NCBI GenBank assembly: GCA_938009055.1
Contig: CALLIO010000117.1
Coordinates: forward strand, 1-35,321
Direction: 5' to 3'
DNA from: an uncultured Altererythrobacter sp.
Lineage (GTDB): Bacteria > Pseudomonadota > Alphaproteobacteria > Sphingomonadales > Sphingomonadaceae
Length of the DNA stretch: 35,321 nucleotides
Shown: one piece after another, positions 1-9,868 of the stretch
Numbering within the stretch: position 1 is the first letter of the stretch
Layout: each line of letters starts with the position of its first letter
Position numbers and translations under genes: made by a program
Notes under the pieces: generated by a model
Seen by the model: the letters and a program-made list of their open reading frames with translations, nothing else
Told to the model about the DNA's origin: nothing
Database searches by the model: none

Positions 1-1097
1 GGGCGGATCTTACACCGGTACGGTTTGTTCGACCCGTCGCTGACCAAATAGACGCCGAACTCACCCTTGGGGCTTTCGGTGGCCACGTAAACTTCGCCAG
101 CGGGCACATGAAAGCCCTCTGTGTAGAGCTTGAAGTGGTGGATCAGGCTTTCCATCGACTGCTTCATTTCACCCCGTTTCGGAGGAGAAACCTTGCGATC
201 ATCGCTCGCAATCGGACCTTCGGGCATTTGCGCGAGGCACTGCTTGATAATCTTCGCGCTTTCGCCAATCTCTTTCACGCGGATCATAAAGCGGTCGTAG
301 CAATCGCTATTCGTGCCCACCGGAATATCGAACTCCATCCGGTCATAGACATCGTAAGGCTGCGATTTGCGCAGATCCCACGGGATGCCGGCAGCGCGGA
401 TCATCGGGCCGGAAAAGCCCCATGCCAACGCATCCTCGCGGCTGACCACCGCGATATCGACATTGCGCTGCTTGAAGATGCGATTGTCTTCAACGAGGCT
501 GATCGCATCGCCGAAAAGACCGGGAAGTCGCTCGTCAATCCACTCGCCAATATCGACCAGCAGTTTTTCCGGCACATCCTGATGCACGCCGCCCGGACGA
601 TACCAAGCCGAGTGCATGCGCGCGCCCGAAGCCCGCTCGAAGAAATTCATGCAATCTTCGCGCAGATCCATCATCCACAAGTTCGGGGTAAACGCGCCAA
701 CGTCCAGAATATGCGCGCCCATATTGAGGAAGTGATTGCAGATGCGCGAAAGCTCAGCAAACAACACCCGCAGATATTGCGCGCGCTCTGGCACTTCCAG
801 ATTGAGCAGCTTTTCGATCGCAAGAACGTAGCTGTGCTCCATGCAGAGCGGCGAACAGTAATCGAGGCGGTCAAAGTAAGGCAGCGCTTGCAGATAAGTC
901 TTATGTTCGATCAGCTTTTCAGTGCCGCGGTGGAGCAGGCCCACATGCGGATCAATCCGCTCGATAATCTCGCCATCCAATTCCATCACCATGCGCAAAA
1001 CGCCGTGGGCGGCGGGATGCTGCGGACCGAAATTGATCGTGTAGTTGGAAACCACTTCGCCTTCAGTGGTCAGGCTTTCCTGGAGTTCGATGCTCAT
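1..1097 (-). CDS. nuoD: NADH-quinone oxidoreductase subunit D (partial, 3' end runs off the window)
   Basis: Reverse-strand reading frame from ATG at 1097: [64 protein letters not shown]..., the classic NuoD N-terminus; open to window edge. Its ATG overlaps the nuoC TGA. Confidence 0.97.
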   Translation of the reverse strand, partial: MSIELQESLTTEGEVVSNYTINFGPQHPAAHGVLRMVMELDGEIIERIDPHVGLLHRGTEKLIEHKTYLQALPYFDRLDYCSPLCMEHSYVLAIEKLLNLEVPERAQYLRVLFAELSRICNHFLNMGAHILDVGAFTPNLWMMDLREDCMNFFERASGARMHSAWYRPGGVHQDVPEKLLVDIGEWIDERLPGLFGDAISLVEDNRIFKQRNVDIAVVSREDALAWGFSGPMIRAAGIPWDLRKSQPYDVYDRMEFDIPVGTNSDCYDRFMIRVKEIGESAKIIKQCLAQMPEGPIASDDRKVSPPKRGEMKQSMESLIHHFKLYTEGFHVPAGEVYVATESPKGEFGVYLVSDGSNKPYRCKIR

Positions 1098-1753
1098 TTG
1101 CCGTCCTCCTTAGAAGCGTCGTCTTCTTCGGCTTTCTCGTCACCGGGCAGCACGTAATCCGCCCCTTCCCATGGGGATTGGAAATCGAACTGACGTAAAT
1201 CTTGGGCGAGTTCGACCGGTTCGTAGACAACGCGCTTTTCCTCTTCGGAATAGCGCAGTTCGGTGTAGCCCGTCAGCGGGAAATCCTTGCGGAAAGGATG
1301 CCCTTCAAACCCGTAATCGGTGAGGATGCGGCGAAGATCGTTGTTGCCTGCGAAAAGCACGCCGTAAAGGTCAAACACTTCGCGTTCGAGCCAGCCGGCA
1401 TTGGGCCAAAGCGTAGTAACCGTTGGAACAGGTGTTGCCTCGTCCGTGCTGCACTTCACCATGATCCGGTGGTTCTTAGTGACGGAAAGCAGCATATAGA
1501 CGACTTCGAAACGCTCAGGCCGCTGTGGGAAATCAACGCCCGCGATTTCCATCAACTGTTGATATTCGTGATCGTCACGCAAGGTTTCGAGCACATCGGC
1601 CACTTCCTCGCGCTTGACGGTGAGGATAATCTCGCCATGCGCTTCGTTTGAAGCGATTACCGACTTCTTCAGCGCTTTCGTGAGCGCATCAAGCACGCCG
1701 TCGTTCGAAGCGAATTTGGGGGCGGAGTGGAGGACGCTCATTCTATCGCTCAA
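1094..1753 (-). CDS. nuoC: NADH-quinone oxidoreductase subunit C
   Basis: 219 aa; NuoC motif [47 protein letters not shown]; nuo gene order. Confidence 0.97.
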   Translation of the reverse strand: MSDRMSVLHSAPKFASNDGVLDALTKALKKSVIASNEAHGEIILTVKREEVADVLETLRDDHEYQQLMEIAGVDFPQRPERFEVVYMLLSVTKNHRIMVKCSTDEATPVPTVTTLWPNAGWLEREVFDLYGVLFAGNNDLRRILTDYGFEGHPFRKDFPLTGYTELRYSEEEKRVVYEPVELAQDLRQFDFQSPWEGADYVLPGDEKAEEDDASKEDGK

Positions 1754-2336
1754 TCGTCCCTGCGCGGCGGATTTTGCGCTGCAATTGCATCACGCCGTAA
1801 AGCAGCGCCTCTGCCGTTGGAGGGCAACCGGGCACATAGATATCGACCGGCACAATCCGATCGCATCCGCGCACTACGGAATAGGAATAGTGGTAATAGC
1901 CGCCGCCATTGGCGCAACTGCCCATGCTGATCACATATTTGGGATCGGACATCTGGTCGTAAACCTTGCGCAGCGCAGGCGCCATTTTGTTGCAGAGCGT
2001 TCCCGCCACAATCATCAAATCCGACTGGCGCGGTGATGCACGCGGGGCGGCGCCGAAACGCTCCATATCATAGCGCGGCATATTGGCGTGGATCATCTCA
2101 ACCGCGCAGCAGGCAAGGCCAAAAGTCATCCACCATAGCGAGCCAGTGCGCGCCCATTGGAAGACGTCTTCTGTCGAGGTGACCAGGAAACCTTTGTCAT
2201 TCACTTCTGTTTGAAGTGCCTCGAAATAATCAGCGTCCGGCGTGCGCACTTCGCCGCCCTTGGCGGTGGGCATGCTGGCAGCGGCTTCTGCAGCCGTAAT
2301 CGGAGCGGTCGGAGGGGTAATAATCGTATTGCTCAT
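1743..2336 (-). CDS. nuoB: NADH-quinone oxidoreductase subunit B
   Basis: ORF 1743..2393, start most likely at [12 protein letters not shown] (2336); [24 protein letters not shown] and [14 protein letters not shown] Fe-S binding motifs. Confidence 0.96.
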   Translation of the reverse strand: MSNTIITPPTAPITAAEAAASMPTAKGGEVRTPDADYFEALQTEVNDKGFLVTSTEDVFQWARTGSLWWMTFGLACCAVEMIHANMPRYDMERFGAAPRASPRQSDLMIVAGTLCNKMAPALRKVYDQMSDPKYVISMGSCANGGGYYHYSYSVVRGCDRIVPVDIYVPGCPPTAEALLYGVMQLQRKIRRAGTIER

Positions 2337-2346
2337 GTGCAGTCCC

Positions 2347-2721
2347 TTATTCCCAATCAAGGGCTCCCTTTTTCCACTCATAGGCAAGGCCAATTGCCAG
2401 AATGCCGAGGAAGACCATCATGCCGATCCAGCCGGCCCAGCCCGTTTCGCCCAAGCTTACCGCCCATGGGAAGAGGAACGCTGCCTCCAGATCGAAGATG
2501 ATGAAACTGATCGCGACGAGGTAGAAGCGCACATCGAACTGGCTGCGCGCATCTTCGAACGCGGGAAAACCGCATTCATACTCAGAGAGCTTTTCTGCAT
2601 CGGGATTGTGCGCGCCGGTAAAGCGCGAGGCAATCATCGGCGCAAACACGAAGAGGCAGGAGAGGCCGAGCGCGATGAACAAAAAGATCAGGATCGGCAG
2701 ATATTGGCTGAGATCGACCAC
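2347..2721 (-). CDS. nuoA: NADH-quinone oxidoreductase subunit A
   Basis: 124 aa; [40 protein letters not shown] is the NuoA signature. Confidence 0.96.
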   Translation of the reverse strand: MVDLSQYLPILIFLFIALGLSCLFVFAPMIASRFTGAHNPDAEKLSEYECGFPAFEDARSQFDVRFYLVAISFIIFDLEAAFLFPWAVSLGETGWAGWIGMMVFLGILAIGLAYEWKKGALDWE

Positions 2722-2784
2722 AAGGGTCTCCTAGAGCTTCACAAACTGCGCCCGCGACTAGGCGCGTTTTAAGCAAGGTGCAAG

Positions 2785-2808
2785 GGCGCGAATCGTGCAA
2801 TTCGCGCC
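2785..2808. promoter_or_regulatory. Inverted repeat upstream of nuoA
   Basis: GGCGCGAAT-CGTGCA-ATTCGCGCC: perfect 9-bp arms around a 6-nt spacer, between the aldehyde dehydrogenase 3' end and nuoA. Could be an operator or a 3'-end hairpin; no T-tract. Confidence 0.4.
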
Positions 2809-2869
2809 ACTTTCGTTGCAACTCGGTGGATAGTTGCTTTCAGGCCGCTCTATCACCCCGCCCGCGCGG

Positions 2870-4300
2870 CTATTTCATCTGGGTGGCGATCGTCTTCTCA
2901 ATCGTCTTGCCATAAGGCGGTTTGAAGCCGCCAAGCTTGGCAATGTCGATCTTGGGCTGGTGATAAACGGCGCGCGCATGGCTGAACTCGCGGAAACCCT
3001 CAACCGCGTGATAGCTGCCCATCCCTGACGGACCAACACCGCCGAACGGTAGATCCTCCATCGAGATATGGAAGATCACGTCATTGGTCGTCACCCCGCC
3101 CGAGATTGTCTTGGTGAGCACTTGCTCCTGCTCGGCCTTGTCCTCGCCAAAATAATAGAGACCAAGTGGGCGATCCTTCTCGTTCACATAGTCGATCGCT
3201 TCATCGATGGAGCTGTAGGTTTTGACCGGCAGGACGGGGCCAAAGAGCTCTTCCTGCATCGCCTGCATTTCATCCGTCACATTCTTGAGGATGGTGAGCG
3301 GCATTTTGCGCGCATTGGACGATCCGAAATCCTCATTGCCCGGATTAACCTCGACCACTTCTGCGCCCTTGTCGCGCGCATCGGCCACCACTTCCTGCAA
3401 GCGTTCAAAGTGACGGTCTGAGACGATGGAAGCATAGTCATCGTTTTCAAGCAGGGTCGGATACATATTCTCCACCCCCTGCGCGACGCCGGCAACGGCC
3501 TCGTCCTGTTTCTCACTCGGCACATACATATAGTCAGGTGCCAAGCAGATTTGCCCCGCATTCATCATCTTGCCCAATGCAATCCGCTCGCCTGCCTTCG
3601 CATAGTCAGCGCTGCGGCCCATGAAGACAGGCGATTTGCCGCCCAGCTCCAGCGTAACCGGCACAAGGTTCTTCGATGCTGCCTCCATCACGCGGCGCCC
3701 GGTTGGGGTTGAGCCGGTAAAAACCAGATGATCGAAGGGAAGCGAGGAGAAGGCTGCTGCCACTTCGGGGCTACCATTGATCACAGCCACTTCTTCCTCG
3801 GCGAAATATTTCGCGGTCAGCTCGGCCATGAGATCAGATGTGCGCTCGGTAAACTCAGACGGTTTAATCATCGCGCGATTGCCCGCGGCAAGGATTTGCA
3901 TCAGCGGACCAAACGCCAGCTGCACGGGGAAATTCCATGGACTGAGGATGCCGATGACGCCCTTTGGCTCGTAGCGCAGCTCAGCCTTGGCCCCCAGCAG
4001 GCCAAGCGGAAACTGCACCTTGCGCTTTTCGGTACGCGCCCACTTGTCCATATGTTTAAGTGCATCCTTGCCCGCTGCATAAGTCGCAGCAATATCGGTG
4101 AGCATGCTCTGCTGCATCGAGCGATTGCCGAAGTCGGCGCTCATCGCTTTGGCAAAATCCTCGCCATTGTCTTTGATCAGGGCCATCGCGCGCTTGATCC
4201 GATCTTTGCGCACCGACATTGCCTCTGGCCTGTCAGCGGTGAAGGACTTGCGCTGCGTATCGAGGATGGCTTCCATCTCTTCGCGTTTGTCATTGGCCAT
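2870..4300 (-). CDS. Aldehyde dehydrogenase family protein, coniferyl aldehyde dehydrogenase-like
   Basis: ORF 2870..4315; internal start MANDKREEME more likely than upstream M. ALDH motifs SPWNFPVQLAFGPLMQILAAGNRAMIKPSE, LELGGKSP, NAGQICLAPDYMYVP (catalytic Cys). Confidence 0.88.
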   Translation of the reverse strand: MANDKREEMEAILDTQRKSFTADRPEAMSVRKDRIKRAMALIKDNGEDFAKAMSADFGNRSMQQSMLTDIAATYAAGKDALKHMDKWARTEKRKVQFPLGLLGAKAELRYEPKGVIGILSPWNFPVQLAFGPLMQILAAGNRAMIKPSEFTERTSDLMAELTAKYFAEEEVAVINGSPEVAAAFSSLPFDHLVFTGSTPTGRRVMEAASKNLVPVTLELGGKSPVFMGRSADYAKAGERIALGKMMNAGQICLAPDYMYVPSEKQDEAVAGVAQGVENMYPTLLENDDYASIVSDRHFERLQEVVADARDKGAEVVEVNPGNEDFGSSNARKMPLTILKNVTDEMQAMQEELFGPVLPVKTYSSIDEAIDYVNEKDRPLGLYYFGEDKAEQEQVLTKTISGGVTTNDVIFHISMEDLPFGGVGPSGMGSYHAVEGFREFSHARAVYHQPKIDIAKLGGFKPPYGKTIEKTIATQMK

Positions 4301-4456
4301 GATTGTCTCTCCCAAGTTTCAATTTGCATACCTATTTCCACCAAGCCGGAGCGAATGGCAAGCGTCGAGCGCTACGCAAACCCACATGATTGCCTTTATT
4401 GCAACGCAGCATTATGGAGCCTCCCAAAACCTCATGCCTTCATAAGGACCATCTTC

Positions 4457-5653
4457 ATGACTGCCTTTTCTGCCCAAGACCCGATTGTAATCCTCTCCTA
4501 CGCACGCACGCCGATGGGCGGGATGCAAGGTGCATTGGCAGGCGTGGAAGCAACCGATCTGGGGGCAACGGCGGTCAGCGCAGCGGTCGAGCGGTCGGGC
4601 GTTGACGGCGCTGATTTTGACCGCGCCTATATGGGATGTGTGCTTCCTGCTGGCCTTGGCCAAGCCCCTGCCCGCCAAGCTGCGATCAAGGCTGGTCTGC
4701 CCAAATCGGTGCAAGCCACAACGGTCAACAAGGTCTGCGGATCGGGCATGCAAACGGTCATCATGGGATCAGAAGCGCTGGCATCGGGCAGCGTCGATAT
4801 GGTGGTTGCTGGCGGTATGGAGAGCATGACCAATGCGCCATACCTCCTCAAAAAACACCGCAGCGGCGCGCGGATCGGCCACGATACAACATACGATCAC
4901 ATGTTCTTGGACGGGCTGGAAGATGCATACGAACCGGGCCGTGCGATGGGCACTTTTGCTCAAGAAACCGCCAATGCCTACCAGCTCACCCGCGAGGAAA
5001 TGGACGATTACTCGATCGAAAGCCTGCGCCGCGCGAATGCCGCGATTGAAAGCGGGGCCTTTGCCGATGAAGTCGTGCCGGTCACGATTAAGGGGCGCAA
5101 GGGCGACACAGTGGTCGAGCATGACGAGCAACCGGGCAAGGGCCGCCCGGACAAGATCCCGCAATTGCGCGCTGCCTTTGCCAAGGACGGCACCATTACC
5201 GCAGCAACCTCAAGCTCGATCTCGGACGGCGCAGCTGCTGTCGTTCTGACCCGTGAAAGCGTGGCCAAAGACAAGGGTTTGTCGCCAGTGGCAAAAGTCG
5301 TGGCGCTTGCCGCCCATGCTCAAGAACCCGCTGACTTCACCACAGCCCCTGTTGGCGCAATCAATACTCTGCTCAATCGTGCCGGATGGTCGGTTGATGA
5401 TGTGGACTTGTGGGAAGTGAACGAAGCTTTTGCTTGCGTTGCTATGTTCGCCATGCGCGACATCGGCATTGCGCACGAAAAGATCAATGTGAACGGCGGC
5501 GGCACCGCTCTTGGTCACCCCATCGGTGCATCGGGCACGCGGATTATCGTGACGCTAATCAATGCTTTGAAAATGCAGGGCAAGACGAAGGGTGTTGCCT
5601 CGCTGTGCATTGGCGGCGGCGAAGCGACAGCGATTGCTGTCGAGCTGGTCTAA
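4457..5653 (+). CDS. Acetyl-CoA C-acetyltransferase (thiolase)
   Basis: Start at MTAFSAQDPIVILSYARTPMGG inside the longer ORF 3728..5653; NKVCGSGMQTV, VNVNGGGTALGHPIGASGTRI-type and CIGGGEATA motifs. ORF upstream of 4457 is antisense to the ALDH. Confidence 0.95.
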   Translation: MTAFSAQDPIVILSYARTPMGGMQGALAGVEATDLGATAVSAAVERSGVDGADFDRAYMGCVLPAGLGQAPARQAAIKAGLPKSVQATTVNKVCGSGMQTVIMGSEALASGSVDMVVAGGMESMTNAPYLLKKHRSGARIGHDTTYDHMFLDGLEDAYEPGRAMGTFAQETANAYQLTREEMDDYSIESLRRANAAIESGAFADEVVPVTIKGRKGDTVVEHDEQPGKGRPDKIPQLRAAFAKDGTITAATSSSISDGAAAVVLTRESVAKDKGLSPVAKVVALAAHAQEPADFTTAPVGAINTLLNRAGWSVDDVDLWEVNEAFACVAMFAMRDIGIAHEKINVNGGGTALGHPIGASGTRIIVTLINALKMQGKTKGVASLCIGGGEATAIAVELV

Positions 5654-5686
5654 ATCTGGGCCCCTCCCCGCTGAATTAGGCAATTG

Positions 5687-5707
5687 CCCCTTGCCTATGT
5701 TAGCTGA
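5687..5707 (+). terminator. Possible hairpin downstream of the thiolase
   Basis: TAGGCAA-ttgcccc-TTGCCTA, perfect 7-bp arms 33 nt after the stop; no clear T-tract. Confidence 0.35.
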
Positions 5708-5817
5708 GCTGCATCAATATGCGTTTGTTCGCGCGTAGGGGGTCTATTCCCCTTCGAACGGCCAGTAATAAGCATAAGATCGGGCCGCAAATTCGACACG
5801 AATTTGAGGGGAAAATC

Positions 5818-6207
5818 ATGAAAAAGATCGTATTGATTGTAAGCGCGCTTGCGCTTGCTGGCTGTGAAAACCAGGCCGATGCACCAGCTGAAGGTGATGC
5901 CGTAGAAGAGGTTGCAGCAGCGGCCTATCCCGATGGACCAGGTGCATTCACACGCTCGGGCGATAACGGTGAAACGGTAGTCACAACATTAGCCGATGAT
6001 GGCAGTTACACGACCGTTATCGATGGCGAAGAAACGTCAACTGGAACATATACGGTTGATGGCGCGAATATCTGTTTCGAAGGCACGAACACCGGAGATG
6101 AGCCTGAATGTTGGGTCAACTCGGCAATGGGCGAAGATGGATCGTTTGAATCGAGCAGTCCCGACGGCGTTACGTACTCAATTCAAAAAACAGAAGCTGC
6201 GGAATAA
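5818..6207 (+). CDS. Hypothetical lipoprotein
   Basis: Start MKKIVLIVSALALAGCENQ: signal peptide with lipobox LAGC; no recognised domain in the mature part. Confidence 0.75.
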   Translation: MKKIVLIVSALALAGCENQADAPAEGDAVEEVAAAAYPDGPGAFTRSGDNGETVVTTLADDGSYTTVIDGEETSTGTYTVDGANICFEGTNTGDEPECWVNSAMGEDGSFESSSPDGVTYSIQKTEAAE

Positions 6208-6240
6208 TCGCCCGCAAGTTTCGAATATCTGAAAAAGGGG

Positions 6241-6272
6241 AAAGGCAGTCGTGAAGGCTGCCTTTTTCTTTT
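6241..6272. terminator. Intrinsic terminator between convergent genes
   Basis: aaaGGCAGtcgtgaaggCTGCCtttttctttt: GC-rich stem followed by a T-run, with an A-run on the other side, so potentially bidirectional. Confidence 0.7.
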
Positions 6273-6741
6273 AGGGCGCGCCCGTTCCCCACAGCCGGTT
6301 CTCTAGAACCCAGCCTTCGCGTCCCCCGACGTTGAACTCGCACCAACCCGCCTCGCAATCACCAAGCTTGCCGACAACGCCGACTTGCGCATTCCATTTG
6401 ATTGCAGCAGAGGCATTGGGCTCAGCGCGCATCGCCGCCAGCCCTTCGCCGGTGATGATTGCCGTGCGGGTGAGCAGCAATTGGCTTTCATTGACCCAGC
6501 CCTGCGTCCCATCGGGATCCTGCATCAGCCGCCACCCTTCGCGCAAACGCACCACCTTCACCGGCAAACCTTTGCGTTTATAAACCCAGTCGATCTTGAA
6601 ATCCTGACCCGGGCCAACCCGCATATTGACCTCGTCAAACTTCATAGACGCCCAATAGGGTGCCTCGCGCTGCTGGGCGTTTAGCCCAGCGCTGGCGAAC
6701 AACGCCGCTAGTCCCAAAAGTGATGTCAGAATCAATCGCAT
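6271..6741 (-). CDS. SH3 domain (bacterial SH3-like) secreted protein
   Basis: 156 aa with signal peptide; VNMRVGPGQDFKIDWVYKRKGLPVKVVRLREGWRLMQDPDGTQGWVNESQL and a second repeat AAMRAEPNASAAI...GWV. Confidence 0.8.
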   Translation of the reverse strand: MRLILTSLLGLAALFASAGLNAQQREAPYWASMKFDEVNMRVGPGQDFKIDWVYKRKGLPVKVVRLREGWRLMQDPDGTQGWVNESQLLLTRTAIITGEGLAAMRAEPNASAAIKWNAQVGVVGKLGDCEAGWCEFNVGGREGWVLENRLWGTGAP

Positions 6742-6836
6742 AGTGGGCGCGTCCTTAATCGCAGCACGGTGATAGTTTCAAGCTGTTGGTTAACCAGACT
6801 TGACCCGATCTGCCTTAGCGTCCTAGCGCGGGACAC

Positions 6837-7853
6837 ATGGCAACCGACGCAAACCCGCAGCGCAAACCGATCACCCACACGCCCAAAGTGGTGGTGACGC
6901 GGCATTTGATGCCCTCTGTCGAAACGCGGATGAGCGAATTGTTCGATGTTACTCTCAACACAGCAGACGCGCCCTTTTCGCGCGATCAATTGGTCGCAGC
7001 GATGCAGGAATGCGATGTGCTGGTGCCAACTGTCACCGACCGGATTGATGCAGAGATGATCGACGCCGCTGGCGAGAAATTAAAGCTGATTGCCAGCTTT
7101 GGCGCGGGAACGGAACATATTGATCTGGCCGCCGCTGCTGCGCGCAAGATTGTGGTGACGAACACGCCTGGCGTCTTCACCGATGATACTGCCGATATCG
7201 CCATGTGCGGGATTATCGGCGTGCCGCGCCGCATCCGCGAAGGGGTCGAGCTGGTGCGCAGCGGCGGGTGGACTGGATGGGCTCCATCGGGAATGTTGGG
7301 CCGAAAGCTGGGCGGCAAAGTGCTCGGCATTGTGGGCATGGGCCGGATTGGACAGGCCGTGGCGCACCGCGCGCGCGCCTTTGGCCTCGACATTATCTAT
7401 CACAATCGCAAGCCCTTGCCCGAAGCGGTCGAGAGTATGCTGGGCGCGCGCTATGTCGACGATCTCGATAGTTTGGTGAGCCAGTCGGACATTCTTTCGC
7501 TGCACTCACCGCTGACCGAAGCCACCCGCAATATGATCGATGCGCGGCGGCTCGCGCTGATGAAACCGGGTGCTTCGCTGATCAACACGGCCCGCGGCGA
7601 GATGGTCGATACCGAAGCTTTGATCGCAGCGCTTGAAAGCGGCCATCTGGCGGGCGCAGGCTTGGATGTTTATCCCGATGAGCCCAATGTCGACAAGCGC
7701 CTGATCCATCATCCCAATGTGATGACCCTGCCCCATATTGGCAGCGCGACAGCCGAAGGGCGCGAGGCATCGGGCGAGAAAGTAATCGCCAATATCCGCT
7801 TTTGGATGGATGGCCACCGGCCGCCCGATCAGGTGCTTGACGCGCTCGTTTGA
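6837..7853 (+). CDS. D-isomer specific 2-hydroxyacid dehydrogenase
   Basis: 338 aa; LGIVGMGRIGQAVAHRARAFG NAD-binding motif, NTARGEMVDTEAL, GLDVYPDEP, LPHIGSAT. Confidence 0.92.
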   Translation: MATDANPQRKPITHTPKVVVTRHLMPSVETRMSELFDVTLNTADAPFSRDQLVAAMQECDVLVPTVTDRIDAEMIDAAGEKLKLIASFGAGTEHIDLAAAAARKIVVTNTPGVFTDDTADIAMCGIIGVPRRIREGVELVRSGGWTGWAPSGMLGRKLGGKVLGIVGMGRIGQAVAHRARAFGLDIIYHNRKPLPEAVESMLGARYVDDLDSLVSQSDILSLHSPLTEATRNMIDARRLALMKPGASLINTARGEMVDTEALIAALESGHLAGAGLDVYPDEPNVDKRLIHHPNVMTLPHIGSATAEGREASGEKVIANIRFWMDGHRPPDQVLDALV

Positions 7854-8111
7854 TCTTAGGGTTTTGATCGAAGAGGGCTGAACTTGGCTTTGGCCGGCAT
7901 TTTTAGTCAGTTTGATGCGCTCGTCTTACGAGGATTTTGGGTCATCTCGACTTATCTACCCGACATCTCCAAAACAAAGTCTGGACGACAAAAAAGCTCC
8001 AATTCGGTCAAATGTGGGACATTTTTGCGCCTGCCCCTTGTGTGTCTGCGCAATTTTCGCCAAATCCCTTTCAAGACAAAGAACGCACATCGAAGTGCGA
8101 GGGGGAATAGG

Positions 8112-9416
8112 ATGATTTCGCGTAAATTGGCCGCATTGGTTGCAATGCTGGCTTTACCAACAGCTGCAGCAGCTCAAGATCCGGTATTGGTCGCCACCAA
8201 TGATAGCGGCGATACGGCATGGATTTTGACTTCATCAGCGCTTGTCTTGCTGATGACCTTGCCCGGTCTTGCGCTGTTTTACGGCGGTCTGGTCCGCGCG
8301 AAGAATTTTCTCTCTGTTCTGATCCAATGCGGCGCGGTCGCCTGCGTTGCTTCGCTATTGTGGATTGTGGTGGGCTATACGCTCGCTTTTGGCGGGGTCA
8401 GCAATGGCTGGATTGGCGCTGGAAATGCTTGGATGCTCAATGACATAGGCACTCTGCGCGAGGGTACGACGATGCCCGAAAGCACCTTTGCCCTGTTCCA
8501 AATGACCTTCGCTGTCATCACTCCGGCGCTGATGATCGGCGCATGGGTTGAGCGGGCAAGCTTTGGCTGGGTCATCGGCTTTTGCGCGCTGTGGGGCCTT
8601 GTTGTTTACGCCCCTGTCGCGCACTGGATTTGGGGCGGCGGCTGGCTCGCGCAGAGCTTTGGCACGGTCGATTTCGCAGGCGGGCTAGTGGTCCACACGA
8701 CCGCTGGTGTGTCCGCCCTGGTGGTCGCTTTGCTGCTCGGCAAACGCAAAGGTTTCCCTGAAAAACCACTCCTTCCCCATGCGCCCGGCCTCACCATGGT
8801 TGGTGCGGCTTTGCTATGGGTCGGCTGGTTCGGCTTTAACGGCGGCAGCGCCTTTACAGCGACCGATGATGCGTCCTCTGCGATCATCAACACCCATGTC
8901 GCAGCGTCAGCAGCAGCACTCGTTTGGCTGCTGATCGAGAAGTTCACTGTCGGCAAACCAACCATGGTTGGATGGGCAACCGGCGTGATCGCTGGTCTTG
9001 CGACAATCACTCCAGCGGCCGGTTCTGTTGGCCCGGGGGCAGCGATCCTGCTCGGCATTATGGGTTCGGTCATCTGCTACGGCGCGATCAATCTTGTGAA
9101 GCACCGCATGGGCATTGACGATTCGCTCGACGTATTCGCAGTCCACGGCGTGGGCGGCATGCTTGGTGCGCTGATGGTCGCAGTCTTCATGGCCGAAGGT
9201 TTCGGCGGCGTTGGCTATGGCGATGAAGGCAGCATGGGCGGCACGCTGGCCGGCCAAGCGATCTCGATCGGAGTGGTTGCGCTGTGGAGCGCGATCGGTA
9301 CAGCGATCCTTGCGCTGATGGTTTCGATGATCTTCCCAATGCGTTCAAGCGACGAGGAAGAGACCGAAGGCCTCGACATTTCCAACCACGGCGAACGGGC
9401 TTGGGAGCTGGACTAA
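8112..9416 (+). CDS. amt: Ammonium transporter (Amt family)
   Basis: Start MISRKLAALVAMLALPTAAAAQ (signal peptide); GLALFYGGLVRAKNFLSV, DFAGGLVVHTTAGVSALV, FNGGSAF, AVHGVGGMLGAL. Confidence 0.94.
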   Translation: MISRKLAALVAMLALPTAAAAQDPVLVATNDSGDTAWILTSSALVLLMTLPGLALFYGGLVRAKNFLSVLIQCGAVACVASLLWIVVGYTLAFGGVSNGWIGAGNAWMLNDIGTLREGTTMPESTFALFQMTFAVITPALMIGAWVERASFGWVIGFCALWGLVVYAPVAHWIWGGGWLAQSFGTVDFAGGLVVHTTAGVSALVVALLLGKRKGFPEKPLLPHAPGLTMVGAALLWVGWFGFNGGSAFTATDDASSAIINTHVAASAAALVWLLIEKFTVGKPTMVGWATGVIAGLATITPAAGSVGPGAAILLGIMGSVICYGAINLVKHRMGIDDSLDVFAVHGVGGMLGALMVAVFMAEGFGGVGYGDEGSMGGTLAGQAISIGVVALWSAIGTAILALMVSMIFPMRSSDEEETEGLDISNHGERAWELD

Positions 9417-9865
9417 ATCTCTAGCGAAAAGAGTTGGTTGAACTCGCCTGGCGTGTAGCCGGCAAAGGCTTCACACGGCGTAAATCCAAACGCTTTGTAG
9501 AGACCAAGGGCGGCTTCAAACACCGGCCCTGATCCGGTCTCCAGCTTCACTGTGCGAAACCCTTGCCCGCGTGCATGGTCGATCAAATGGGTCAGCATTG
9601 CGCGCCCTGCCCCCGTCCCGCGAGCATCGGGATGGGCGCGCATCGACTTCACCTCGGCGAAATCTTCATGCGATTTGAGCGCGCCGATGGAGAGCAACCG
9701 GTCCCCAGCCCATGCGGCAAAGACCGTCACCTCGGCCGATTGCAAACCGGACAGATCGAGCACATGGCAAGTGCCCGGCGGCGAGCTTTCGACCATCTCT
9801 TCATGATGCAAGGTCAGCAGCGCAACAACGTCCGTTTCGGACAAGTCTGTGCGCCGGATTTCCAC
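9413..9865 (-). CDS. GNAT family N-acetyltransferase
   Basis: 150 aa; VKSMRAHPDARGTGAGRAMLTHLIDHARGQGFRTVKLETG acetyl-CoA-binding motif; 3 nt downstream of fabI. Confidence 0.9.
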   Translation of the reverse strand: MEIRRTDLSETDVVALLTLHHEEMVESSPPGTCHVLDLSGLQSAEVTVFAAWAGDRLLSIGALKSHEDFAEVKSMRAHPDARGTGAGRAMLTHLIDHARGQGFRTVKLETGSGPVFEAALGLYKAFGFTPCEAFAGYTPGEFNQLFSLEI

Positions 9866-9868
9866 GGC

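Noticed and set aside
108-1157. 349-aa plus-strand ORF
   Set aside because: Exactly antisense to nuoD/nuoC, low-complexity composition (His/Arg/Ala rich), no recognisable motif; a GC-rich shadow ORF.
3728-4456. 243-codon N-terminal extension of the thiolase ORF
   Set aside because: Antisense to the aldehyde dehydrogenase and unlike any thiolase; the thiolase family start is MTAFSAQDPIVIL at 4457.
8010-8026. Sigma-54-like -24/-12 site TGGGACATTTTTGC upstream of amt
   Set aside because: The GG-to-GC spacing is 9 nt rather than the required 10; not supported without a better match.
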